NCBI RefSeq assembly: GCF_000003815.2
Contig: NC_049980.1
Span: forward strand, 31,637,470 to 31,697,469
Direction of reading: 5' to 3'
Source of the DNA: Branchiostoma floridae
Taxonomy: Eukaryota; Chordata; Leptocardii; Amphioxiformes; Branchiostomatidae
DNA: 60,000 nucleotides
The notes beneath the pieces were generated by a model. It did no database searches and was not told where the DNA came from. It was given only the letters and a program-made list of their open reading frames with translations. The translations under genes and the position numbers were made by a program. Of this stretch, positions 24,101 to 36,666 are shown piece by piece; position 1 is the first letter of the stretch; each line of letters begins with the position of its first letter.

Positions 24101-27100
24101 GGGGTGTGCACCGTTAATATATGCAAATTATGATTAATATTGTCCATGACTTTAAAAAGCTATACTATATAATCGTGCCAAGTTTGACTTGTCTGCGACT
24201 TTTCTTTCTCGAGTAACAGGTGGTTGAAAGTTGCGGTGTCGGAAGGCTGTTTTTGCGCCTCCAGGATGGTATACCATTCAATGCGCATAATAGCAATTAC
24301 GTCACAATGAGCTTGTCCTATGGAAGAGGTTTTAGGCTATCAATACGTGCTAAATAAAGAGTTATGGCCATGAAAAGGAATGACAGAGGGGTGCTCTTGT
24401 GATGGAGCACACTTTCCTCCTATTTCTGACTGGAACAAACGGTGTAAACCTCTTAGAACATATTTGAGTTCGTGACGTCACAATACCTGCCGCTGGCCTA
24501 TGTTCTGAAGTGACAACGATGCAGTTTTAAGTTCCGCGCTATAACGGAAAGCACTTGAAATGTTAATTTTTGGTCATATCGGGTAGAGAATAGACCTAGC
24601 TTTCCCGTCCAAGCGTTTCCGTTGGCAAGACTCCTTTTATTTCGTAGAAAAATGAAGTTAAATGTTGTACCTTTGGTAAAGATGGAGGTCTGTGCTGCAC
24701 TTCTTGCGGCTATGAAGCTATAAACGGGCATCTGCTAAGATAAGGCTGTACAGTTTGGTGTCGGTCTCGGTGAGATAAAGAAGCCTTGGGATGTGTCTTC
24801 GGATTAGTGCAACTTATTTGTGTTAAGGCCGAGAACTAGCGCCACACCGAACTTGACACTTGATTCGGAAGGAAAGTGCGAAAGTGACGTCATCGGGGCC
24901 TTTTTTCATTGGGAAATGCCTGCTTCTCAATGTAGGAGCAATTGTGAAACGTTCAAATGCGATTTCAAAGTGCCCAAGAGGTACTGTAGTTTAAACAACA
25001 ATGATTCGGTAGGTTTTATGCAATCTATGCTTAGCACACACACTTCGAAGGCTACGCGACCTTGTTTGGGGGGGGGGCGTGGTAGGGGGGCAAATCCACC
25101 CATTATATGACAGTGTAGAATCATATCAAAACCTGCGAAATCCGGCTTTTTTTCAGTCAGATACGATCGGGGCTATACACTTTCATGGGAAAAATGCAAT
25201 TTGTTGGCTATTATCACTAATACTTTTTTCAGGATGGGTGCTTTTAAGGGGGCACACACCAGTTTATTTGGGGGTTCAAATGGAGGCGGCACACCCTCAA
25301 GTCTAGCGACCATCTCTTCCAGGGAATTATCCTGAAGGAAAATAACTGTATATGGGGTGAGAGGATATACCTTCAGCTACAAGACCAACTGAGTTTCGAT
25401 CCTTCAACTTCTCTAATTTTGAAAAATTATAGGGAAAAAACATTATTTTCATGTCAAAAATGATGCACAAAATCGGGCATTTTCGCATTGGATAAAACAG
25501 ATGAAGAAGATTTTTCCGGCAAGCACGACTGATACTGCCAGAAAGAGGAAAATCTAAAGACTAATCCAGCCAATTATAAAGAAAATTCTAGTACTACAGT
25601 TTTTTTAATCATCCACGGCGCGCGGCATTGCAACTTTGCTTGACACAGCGCTACAGAGGTAAATCTAGGTCACCGGCCTCTTTACATTCAGGCGTAGGGA
25701 TATCGCGGAAGCAACGCGCGGACCAAAACACAATTTGCACCAAAAACACACCATTTCCTACGCTTTTCAGCAATGTAACCGTTTAATGTCATTTCGCAGG
25801 AAATAATGAGAAATGTCAACTCAAACATGGGCCCTCGGAAGCCTTTCGTCACGTTTTGGTCGCGGACTACCACGGAGTCGCGGAAGAACTGGGGTGTGCA
25901 CCGTTAAGCTCATTCAAACTATCCAGTACGCATGCCTGGCGACAGGAATTGTGGGTAATATATCAAAGTTGAAAGCCCCTGAGACATAAACAAAACACCT
26001 CTGGACATTGTTATGCAAATCAAGACTGGTCGAGACGAGAACAGTTCAGGGGCGTTCACCTTTGACATATTACCCACAATACATGTCGCTGCACATGCGT
26101 ACTCGGAAGTGTGAACGAGCTTATTACCTTCGTCTGAGACGGGATAAACCTCGAGTTCGCTGAACTCCAGCCGCCGCGGCTCTCCAAGCTGGGTCAGACG
26201 GATGCCCACATACCGACCCCGCGTGCCTCCGCACGGAATGGTCAGTTCCGACTGGTTGGCGGCGATGCTGTGGTTCTGCCCGCATTGGGGGTTGGCTGAC
26301 ATGTTATGCTCATTGTCTCCGATGTGAATGAAGAAGGGGCTGAGGTCTACAGAGACTGGTTTGACAACAGTCACCCTGTCGATGGCCCACTGTCGGTCTA
26401 AGTCCACGTACCACAAGTGGTCCCCTGTGGGGAAGCGTGTAGAAATAGATAAGTGCAGACTAAAATGGGGCGCCAACTCTGTGGATCCATTCTTGCCCAG
26501 GTCTGTCTATTGATAAACATATCCCCTCGTAAACCCGGTGTTTTTGTATCTTAGTTTTCAAAACTTGACGTGAGTTAAAAAGCAAAAAAAGGATTTTGCC
26601 TCCGTACTCAAGATTTTGTATTGAAGTAGATACCTTAAACGTAAATACACTTGCGATGCTTCAATTATAGTCCTTTTTATGTACCTTTACAATTTCCGTG
26701 TCAAAATAACGTATATAAATATATATACATAGCTCACAGAAGAAACCAGAGCTACCTGCTAGGGGGCATAAGCACTGCGCGATAAACATATTAACTTAAT
26801 GTAGTGAAAACCTACCGGCAGGGAATACTTGGACTTCGCACATGGCGAGTATCCGGACGGATCCCGGAGCACGGACGCCCACATAGCGCCCCCACATCCC
26901 CCCACACGGGACGGAAATGGACGGCTGGCTCACGTCGATTCGATGGTCACCTCCACACTGGGGGTTCGTGGTTACCTGGTCGGAATCCCCGATGTGGATG
27001 TTGAAGGGGTTGAGTCGATCAGCGCAACAGTCCTGGCGGTTAAAGATGACCACTCTGTAGATATTGGAGACAGAGCATGCGTTACGGTTAAATGTAGTTT

Positions 27101-30100
27101 CAGGGAATTTCATGTTGATGTCATTGGTGTCTTATACCCTTATGCTTATGTCTTATGCCATCGATAATATCTTGTGTTTCTATATCTGTATGTAGCCTCG
27201 TGGTACTGTTGCTTAGTAGTTGTACCATGTACCAGTTTTTCAATAACTTGACTTCAATAAATGTAACGCAAGTTAATTATGATAGGTGGAACATAAGCAG
27301 ATACCAAATATGCAAATGAGGAACTGATTTGCATAATATATTTCATTCATTCATTCATTGTAATGACTGATATATTCATGAACGTACTGTACATGTCTAT
27401 ATACGTACCTATCCACCACGTACGACTGGCCGAGATCCACCCACCAGGTTGGGTCAGCCTCTCCCGGGTTAACTCTAGTGGCTGTGCAGGAACCAGCGTA
27501 GTGGTTGGTATTGGTGTTCCCGTCAACGGCAAGGCCGGGAGGCTCAGCGGTGCTTGTTTGGAACGCTGGCTTCCCCAGGGCGACATTGACACCTACCAGA
27601 GGCGAGAGGACTGTCATCAGAAATGTAATTTTTACATCAATGCACCGTTGAGGTAATCTCCAAGCAGATCCTACCGTGCCATAAGATGGTATCAAAGTTG
27701 TCCAAGTAGTATAGCCAGCGAAGGGAATCAGACGAGGTCGCATACACACTCCTAGGTCGGCTTCAATCCTCTGCCAGATACTATCTTTTGATACTATCTT
27801 ATGCTACCGTAAGATCTGCTTGGATATTACGTTGAAGTTCTGTATCTGTATTTGAATAGTCGGTATGACCACCCTTTGGTGTAACACACCAGCTTAAGTA
27901 TAAGAAGATCTGCGAGTTTCCCCCAATGATTTTATTAACAAGCATGGTGTTTAAAAAAACACAGGCGACGATGGAATAATTGTTGGTCACTCTAGGAGCT
28001 TATAATTAAACCACCTATAAATTATTAGGAGCACATATGGATGTCGCAATCTATGTTGTAGCTGTAACAGTTTGTTATGTCATGAAGGAGGTCTCTTCAG
28101 TACAATAGACCCGTAATTCTAAGGAACAATGATGATACAACGCTATCCTGATGTTCTCGCTTTACCGATTATCTCTGCTGCTGTAGTAGCTGCTGTCCGG
28201 TGTAATTTGTTATCCTTCTCGCGTGAGAAATTCAGCACCAAGAACAAGTATGTTAACTTTTGTGTCGAGAGATTTCAGCACCGAGTGTGGCTGGCTCTAC
28301 GTCAAACATGAAAATGAAAATATGTGACGAACGCACGGTCACCCTCTTATTGGTCGAACCTCTAATTGCCATGCAATCATTGGTTAAAATAGATAATCGG
28401 CGTGCTATCACTGGTGGAACTGCTAATTGTGATGGACGTTAGGACCGGTCTATTTTTTTTTTTTTTCTAAATCAGGTTCGTAGGGCCTGATGTTATCATC
28501 ATGGTGATGAAGAGCGGCTCATAGCGATAACTGTAGCAGCATCTCTTCTCCCTGAGTCAGAAACATCAAGCTTAAGCAAGCTTGACTTCACTGACTCAAT
28601 AGGCGAAGCAGGGGTTACGAGGCTGCTCGGGAAATATTCCCTACCCCATTTTGGCCGGAATGGTTTGATCCGGCACATCGCACCATCGCACATGTGGCGG
28701 GTTCTTTTACGTGCCCGGGGTGTGGCTCTCCCCAAACACGGGACCTCCATTTAACGTCCTATCCGAGGGACGACTCATTTTCACTTGAGTAAAGTGAGGA
28801 AAGTCGTGTAAAGTGCCTTTCCCAAGGGCACAAGACCGGCAACACGGCAGGCGGATTCGAACCGGCGACCTCTCGGTCACGGGCCGAATACACTACCACT
28901 GTGCTACGCGGCCCCATATTGGTGGTATGTATGCCCTGGTTTATATAAAGTCGCATCGCTAGATCTGTGCCCTTTTGTGGGGATAGAAAGCTCAAATGCT
29001 CAAATGATGGTGGATTGTGCAAATTTGTATAGAAGCCATTTAGTTGATGCGCTCTTTGTCCTTATCGCAAATAACTGGCTTGTATAGTGAGGTTAAGTAA
29101 ACAATTGCAAGAAAGGACCGTATGAACATAAAAACACTGAAATATATGTTAGAATATATCGACACAAAGAAAGTTGTATATAAGAAAATGGACACTGCAG
29201 ATGGAAACGATCCAAACCAGTTTTTTTTTTTAAGTTGGTCATCCCGGTAATTCAGATGATGAATTCTAGCTTGACTTTGTAAGCAAAAATTACTTGAGTG
29301 AAGTGTCACTTTGTCCTGTCGTGTTTCTTTGGTGAATTTTAAAAAAAAATTAATAAAGCATGCGAGGTTCAATATTTTGTATTGTGATCCTAGACTAGAA
29401 GAGTGAAGGCCGATATCTTGTCATCTTTAACAACAGAATGTAGTTGTATCTCTCTGAATATATTGTTTTTTATTTGTTTGTTTGTTTGAATCTATATTTG
29501 TTCATGAGAAGCTCAAATCGGCCTGCAGGCCAATTTTCATTGAGGTCATGAGGGAGGTAAGGGTCAGATAAAATATACCTTTCTTAAGTATGAGCATGTG
29601 ATGGATAAGAAAATACCCCAAGGCTCACCTGATCCTGGGATCATGGCCAGCTGTATCTGTCCGTCAGGCAGAACCCAGTCCCAGAACTTCAGCTCGTCGA
29701 ACACGGCTTCCCCGGTGACGGTGAGCCTCCCTGGCCGGGTGTTATCGGTGCCCAGGAACACGTCTGTGTAAGGGTCATTCTCCAGGGGCGGGATCTCGGT
29801 CTCACGGACAGTCACCTGCAAACAACGTTATAGTTCAAAACACTAGTATAAGTTTAGTTTAGTATAAAACACAAAACATAGCAGAGCTCAAGCAATACAC
29901 ACAAAAATGCAATTTTCGACGGACATACATGTACATATTGATATTGTAAAAATAGAGCACTACCCTGTTGAGTGTTTTTTGAAGACTTATTTGGGAAATT
30001 GAGCAATAGTTTGAGATGTAACGTTTTCCGTACCTGCTGGACACTCCCATTCACGAAGATTTCCAGGCCGCGTTCTTCCAGCCAAGTGACGGCCACGTGC

Positions 30101-33100
30101 GTCCACATATCTGGCAGAAGATAGACTTTTGCATCGTGGCGAAACAGACGGCCGCTGACGGCAACTCTGTAGAAAACGTCGTCTAGATCCCAGGCCATCT
30201 TGGTCAGCGTGAATCCTCGGGTCTTAGTGAAGTCGTGCCCACCGCTGTTGATGTAGTACTGTGTGCGTTCATCACCGGTGGGACGTTTGAACCAGAAGGC
30301 CAGTGTGAAGCCTCGGGGGCAGTTGAGGGTGCTGCCGAAGCACCTGCCTGCGAAGTTCCCCAGGTTCGCGTACTGGCTACGGCGCGACTCGAGCTGTAAG
30401 GCCGAGCCGCCGACACCTTCGTCCATTGTGTGGCCGTTAGGAGTGGAGAATGTGGACTCGTGGTCTAAGGGGTTGTAGTACGTCGGTGCTGTGAAATAAG
30501 CAAACAAAATTATTATTTCAGCACCGAGTGCGACGGGACGAGCGAAGTTAACGCGCTACGAGGTACAAAGATTTGTTACACTCCAACATATATTACATTC
30601 AGCCTCATCTTCCTCAAATTTGCAATTGAGAATATTGTGTTCAAAGTTCATTTATCAAAACCTGACCCCTTTCTGGCAACTAGTGATGTCCGAGAGCGCT
30701 GTGAGTTCGTGCCCATGAAAAAGCAGATCACTTTTCTCTCCCAGCTATATAAATATGGAATGTTCTTTACCTGTAGAATCATAACAAAAATATTCTAACT
30801 TAGCTCAATATGAATTATAGTCTGCAATCCTGCTTCAATATACAGTAGAGGCCGCTTAATTGCACGGCCTATTTGCCAGTGAATTTCGTGCAATTAGCCG
30901 GCTTGTGCTATAATGCGATGTTATTTAGCTGGACCGCACCGGTTTGGGATTTAGGGATTCCGTGCAGTTAACAGAAGTGTGCGTTAATCCGTTGTGCAAT
31001 GAACTGGCTTCTAATGTATTTATGGCTAATTCGTAGCACCCTTTTGCTGACAATCTTGGGTCATATGCATCGCTGCACTTTCCATACCATGCAAAAGCAA
31101 AAAGTTATCATTACGCAGTACCGGACGTATACGTGTTATCAAATGTTGACGGTGCAAATAATTAGACTTATAATGGACATATGTAGCAAGATTCAGTGCA
31201 TCTGTAAAGGAATTTGTTTACCCCTTGTACCCAGCATTGTTGTTTTTTTTTTGCATTTCTCAATACGAGTACTTTGGCCAGCATAACAAATTAAGCTACA
31301 GTTGGTTTGTGAGTATATTTGGCACGTCTAGATCTAAAAATAGCAACGTTATGTTTATTTTTGTCAATCTGAATAACTTGCTTTCGTGGACATGTCCGTC
31401 CAAGTTTTACCATATCTATCTAATAAAGAGGTGGAATCTTTGCTTTGCTGCCCCAATGACTGATTAGCTACGGGAATGATGGATGGATGGCTGTAAAGTA
31501 GCTTTCCAAACTACACTCTTTTGTAGACATAGCTATTTTGAACTCATTTTAGATGCATCTAACACAACATTGTTATAATATTTATCGTTTATGACAAATT
31601 TGTAGCAATATGTGTCATCCATATACTGTAAATGCATTTAAGTTCGCGGGGTTTTAATTTCGCGGTAGCGGGAAAATGGACTTTTCGCGGTAGCGGGAAA
31701 ATGGACTTTTCGCGGTGGTTTTAATTTCGCGGTAGCACCATGCACTGTAGTCTCTTACTGTTATGGAAAAATGTTCGCGGTGGATTTAATTTCGCGGTGA
31801 AGCGGCCGCCGCGAAAACTGCGAACATTAATCCACCGCGAACATTTCTGCATTTACAGTAATCAAATCGACATGGCCTAATCATATGTGATCCCGTGATC
31901 TGGAAAAGTCGGACAGTCGCGTGTAGGTCAGTTGCGATTTCAGGAAGACAAGATTTGTCCTTTCAAAGTTGACCTTTTAACGGGTTTTCTGTGTTTTACC
32001 GTTAGTTAGTTTTCGGGTCCAAACGTTTGTTTTTGTACACACCTGGAATAGTGACGTTATCTGTTCTGACGCAAGTGCCGTTGCCCTCGTTGCAACCCTC
32101 CGTTGTTCTGACGCCGTCGTTGCCGTGCCAGGAGTGACTGTTCGCGTCCAGTGTTGTCGACTGACGTGTCCTCTTCCCTAGGGCGATGTTTGTGCCAGCT
32201 GAGTCGGAACAACAACAAAAAACTGTGTAAGAGGAAATATACCGCTAGTTCACCATTATCTGCAGGGTAACTTATATTCGTTGTATTTAAGAAGAGGACA
32301 TTTAGGGATATCAAATTGACAGACGGTGGTTTCAAACTGCTACATTTTGAAAATATCAATTAGTAGCCACCATCCATCGTTTATCTAGTCTTTCTTCACT
32401 TGCAATTAGCCCCATAGGCATGAATTTGCAATAAAACATTTCAAAACATTTCATTTCAGTATCCAAACTCAACCGTATCCAACCGTACCCCGGGGGCTTA
32501 GTTTAGGCACTGTTTAGACCTTGAATACTGCTTCTGCCCGGCTTGGAGATTACACAAGTGACCGGTCAGGCACGAGAGGGTAGAAATATACTAGATTTCA
32601 AAACTTCATATTTGCAATAGTCTTTCAAGCTTCAAATCAAAGATGCATGAAAAGTGGAATTTACCCATAGCGGCATTTGCCTGGTAAGACTTACCCGGCA
32701 AATACCGCTATTGGTAAATTTCACTTTTCATGTTAGACACAGAATCTCCTGACCTGTTTTATGGAAGCAAGCCGGATACCCGGGGTACGGATCCCAGCAG
32801 CACCCGTGGAGCTCGCATTCATGAGGTGTGACGTCATCCCAGGCACACGGCTGTCTGGCGACCAGGGGCGTGGAGCATCCCAGTCCTTCAATGAAAAATA
32901 TAAAAAATCATGACGACCCCGCTACTCCTTCTTCAGTTATTGTCGTACAAATTCGAAGTTTGAAACAAAATCGACCCTTGCAATTGCCTTGCCCAAACTT
33001 ACAGCACTTACTCTCTGGCCCAAAAGCTATCGACAACTTAAAAAACATGTTCAGAGCATGTCTAGAACATGAGATATCATAACTTGAAGTTCCCCTTCAA

Positions 33101-34509
33101 CAAATGACACACAAATGCTGACATATAGAGAAATGTTCCAGACTGTCTCTGAGTGATAAAAGTATATCAGAAGCTGCTTGAGGCTTAGGTCTCAATTGGA
33201 AAAAGTTCACAGGTCGTTTTTTTTTTCATTTTCGAGCGTGATCTCTACGTGGTCCCGTATGACACCTTACGGCTCGAGGGGTATTTTTGTGCCCGGCCTG
33301 GCCCCGGGTTGAATTTAAGTCGGACTTGAAATGAACCCGGGACTTTCCAGTGGAGAACACTTAGGGGCACCCCGTCCCAAAACTTTACCTAAGCCAAATG
33401 AATGACAATATCAATACTCAACTCATACGGACTTTTATATATGCACATGTGTGACCATTCCTTAAGCTTAAACTTATTCTTACACTGACACTTACACTGA
33501 CACTTACAAAGTCTTACACTTACACTTACACTTAGACTTACACTTAAACTTAAACTTACACTTAAACTGACACTTAAACTTACACTGACACCGACAAACT
33601 TACACTGACAGTGACACTTACAGAGTCTTACACTTACACTTACACTGACACTGACACTTACACTGACACTGACACTTACACTTACATTGACAGTGACACT
33701 TACAGAGTCTTACACTTACACTTACACTGACACTGACACTGACACTTACACTTACACTGGCACTTACACTTACACTTACACTGACACACTGACACTAACA
33801 CTGACACTGACAGTGACACCTATACTGACACTAACACTTACACTGACACTTACACAGTCTTACACTTACTCTTACACTTACACTTACACTTACACAGTCT
33901 TACACTGACACTTACACTTACACTGACACTGACACTGAAACTGACACCGACACACTTACACTGACACTGACACTGACACTGACACTGACACTGACACTTA
34001 CACTTACACTTACACTTACACTTACTTTCTGACATAGGCTGCATGCACCACACGTGAAGTAGGTTTGAAGGCGGTTGAACACCCCAGTTGATGATGCCGC
34101 TATTGTGATAATTCGAACCAGTCCCAATGCGCTCGAGAATGTATCTGCCAGTCTGGTCAGTCAGCCACGCAAGCTTGAAGAAGTAGTTAGTCAGTCCTGC
34201 CTGAAACGCGGCCCGGAGCTCGCTTGGGGACGCCATTCTGCTGTGGAACTTGGTGCAGTGATGTTGGGCAGCGGGAAAAGACAACTCAGGTCCCATGTGA
34301 AACACTCCCAAAACATTACCCGGGTCTGTGAATGAATGAATGAATGAATGAATAAATGAATGGATGAATGAATGAATGAATGAATGAATAATTAGATGAA
34401 TGAATGAATGATTGAATGAATGAATGAATGAATAAACGAATGAATGAATGAATGAATGAATGAATGAATGAAAACGCGAATGAGGTGTTCATAAAGATAT
34501 ACTGGTAGA

Positions 34510-34547
<38 letters not shown>

Positions 34548-36629
34548 AGTGTGTTTATGTGGTGTGTTTGTATGCGCATATGTGTGTATGCGTGCGTGCG
34601 TTTGTGTGTGTGTGAACTTGTAACCGAGAAACATTCTGTTATCGTAGGGACTACCTTTTTTCTTCCCTGTTTCATAGTTATCTAACTTCACGCATTTAGC
34701 CCATATTGGGCATGAAGTTGTAATGAAATTCATTGTCATTTAACTACCTTCAGACGAGAGTACAGGAAGGCTTATACTCACGCCTGGCGGCGATAAGTGC
34801 GTTCTCACACTCCAGGACCCCCACAGTCAGCGCCGGGCGGCCGAACCAGGCCACAGGGAAGAGTCGCAGGGACACCGCCCAAAGGCGCGGCTGTATGAAG
34901 GTCCGGACAACTGTTCTCGGGTCAGAGTTTGCCTGATACACCTGAAACACACACAATATGGACAGTAAGAAGTAGTATGTAATCAACAGGAAGGCACCTA
35001 TTATTCAGGTGGCCAAAAGATGACACTGCATTGGCCTTAGATATCAGGTCCCCAAGCAGACCCTACGGTGCCTTAGATTGTATCAAAGCTGGCCAAGGAG
35101 AATAGCCGGCTCCGGTGTCCGTTTAACTGCCTTTGAGGTCCTTGGCCAGCTTTGATACTATCTCTAAGGCACCGTAGGGTCTGCTTGGAGACTATCCTAA
35201 GGGCATGCAAGTATGTTTCATCGAGTGAAACATTAAGAAGAACGGAAAACCGAGAAGGGTGGAGAAAGATGGTTGCCAGATCTTCTGTGGTGTCCCAACG
35301 GTCATGAAATTAGGATGAGGATATATATGTGGCCACTTCGCGTTAAGTTTTAAGTTCGCGGTAGCACCCTGTCACTTACTGCCGTGGAAAAATGTTTGCG
35401 ATGGTTTTAAGTTCGCGGTGAAGCGGCCGCCGCGAAAGTTTCTGCATTTACAGTATTCTATTGACATGCTGATGTTTGGACAATGGTATGCTAAATGCGT
35501 TCTAATAGTACGGTGGCAATATGCATGTATGGTAATGACAAACACACAATATCTAACAAGAAAATGACATCTTATGTATAAGATAATGGCATGCAGAGTG
35601 TATACAAACGTATTCAAAAGAAGTTTGCATAACGTTTGTAATGTATATCTATTTACATAATCTACATATCAAGTTATATTTTTGCTTGGCCATTTAAGAA
35701 AGCATCATCAAAGTAACCTTAGCACGTGCACACGGCTCAGAGCTGGTTCCATGATCGTTGTAGACCACCCCGTCAGTACTGGTCTGCAGACTGTACGCTT
35801 TGGTGTAGCAGTTCGTGGTCACATCGCCAGAGGTCTCTATTGCTGCCACGTAGAGCCCCCGACCGAAATCCAGCTCTACCCAGGGACGGGCGTCGGCGTA
35901 AACCGTGCGGCTGATGCTGAAAAACGTCCCACAGACTCGTCCTGTTGTGAAATGAAAAAAAAAAAACACGCTTTGATTGCTCCATTTAGACCTTTAAGTT
36001 TGGAAATCGTTTGATAACCACTGACGTTTTGGTATCCGTCTTAGTATCACCTTCTTCAGGGCAGTACTGACCGGTTCTACTTCGCACTGCAGCTAGGTGT
36101 CGCTGCTACACTGTGTATAATGTATAATGAGGGACCAAGCGTGCTTTAGATCAAGACGGCTACCACGATGTTGGCAGGTTATGTTGCTTGTATATCAATA
36201 ATAAGTACTTTGTTATCCAGTGTATTGTAAATTGTATCTCTGTCATAAGATTTGTCTGACCCTTGCCTCTACCATCAGGACCTCAATGAAAAAGCGGCTT
36301 GCAGGCCGATTTGAGATTTCGTGAATGAACAAAGGTTCAAACAAACAAACAAACAAACAAACAAACAAACAAACAAACAAGCAGTGATTCTTGTTAGCAT
36401 GATGAGCTTAGGCCATTGTTCTGAAACGGAACAATGGGTGAATCACTGATAACGAAGCTCTCAACGCATAACCAGTGCATTCACCACCTGCTGAAGATTT
36501 TGTGACCGTCTGTCACATTCTTTAATGCAATACTGACTAGTTCTTCTAGTTTACTTCGCACTTTGCAGCTAGGTGCTATCCCTGAAGATTGCGATCCCTA
36601 TATTCATATATATATATGTGTGTGTGTGT

Positions 36630-36666
<37 letters not shown>

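Noticed and set aside
23451-25907. Firm call of an LTR retrotransposon
   Set aside because: No TG...CA ends, no target duplication and no gag/pol traces; kept only as a direct repeat pair.
26425-26815. A missing exon for the first half of the exon 22 fucolectin
   Set aside because: No frame here encodes the N-x-A-x-G-K start or an A-x-D-G-N motif; exon 17 is the better partner.
33687-34311. Long open frames through the hexamer array (TYTYTDTD-type on plus, Cys-Lys/Ser-Val runs on minus)
   Set aside because: They are products of a tandem hexamer lacking stop codons; only the part above 34026 on the minus strand is coding (exon 15).
34325-34475. Short spaced repeats as a CRISPR array
   Set aside because: Uniform GAAT microsatellite without spacers, in an animal genome.
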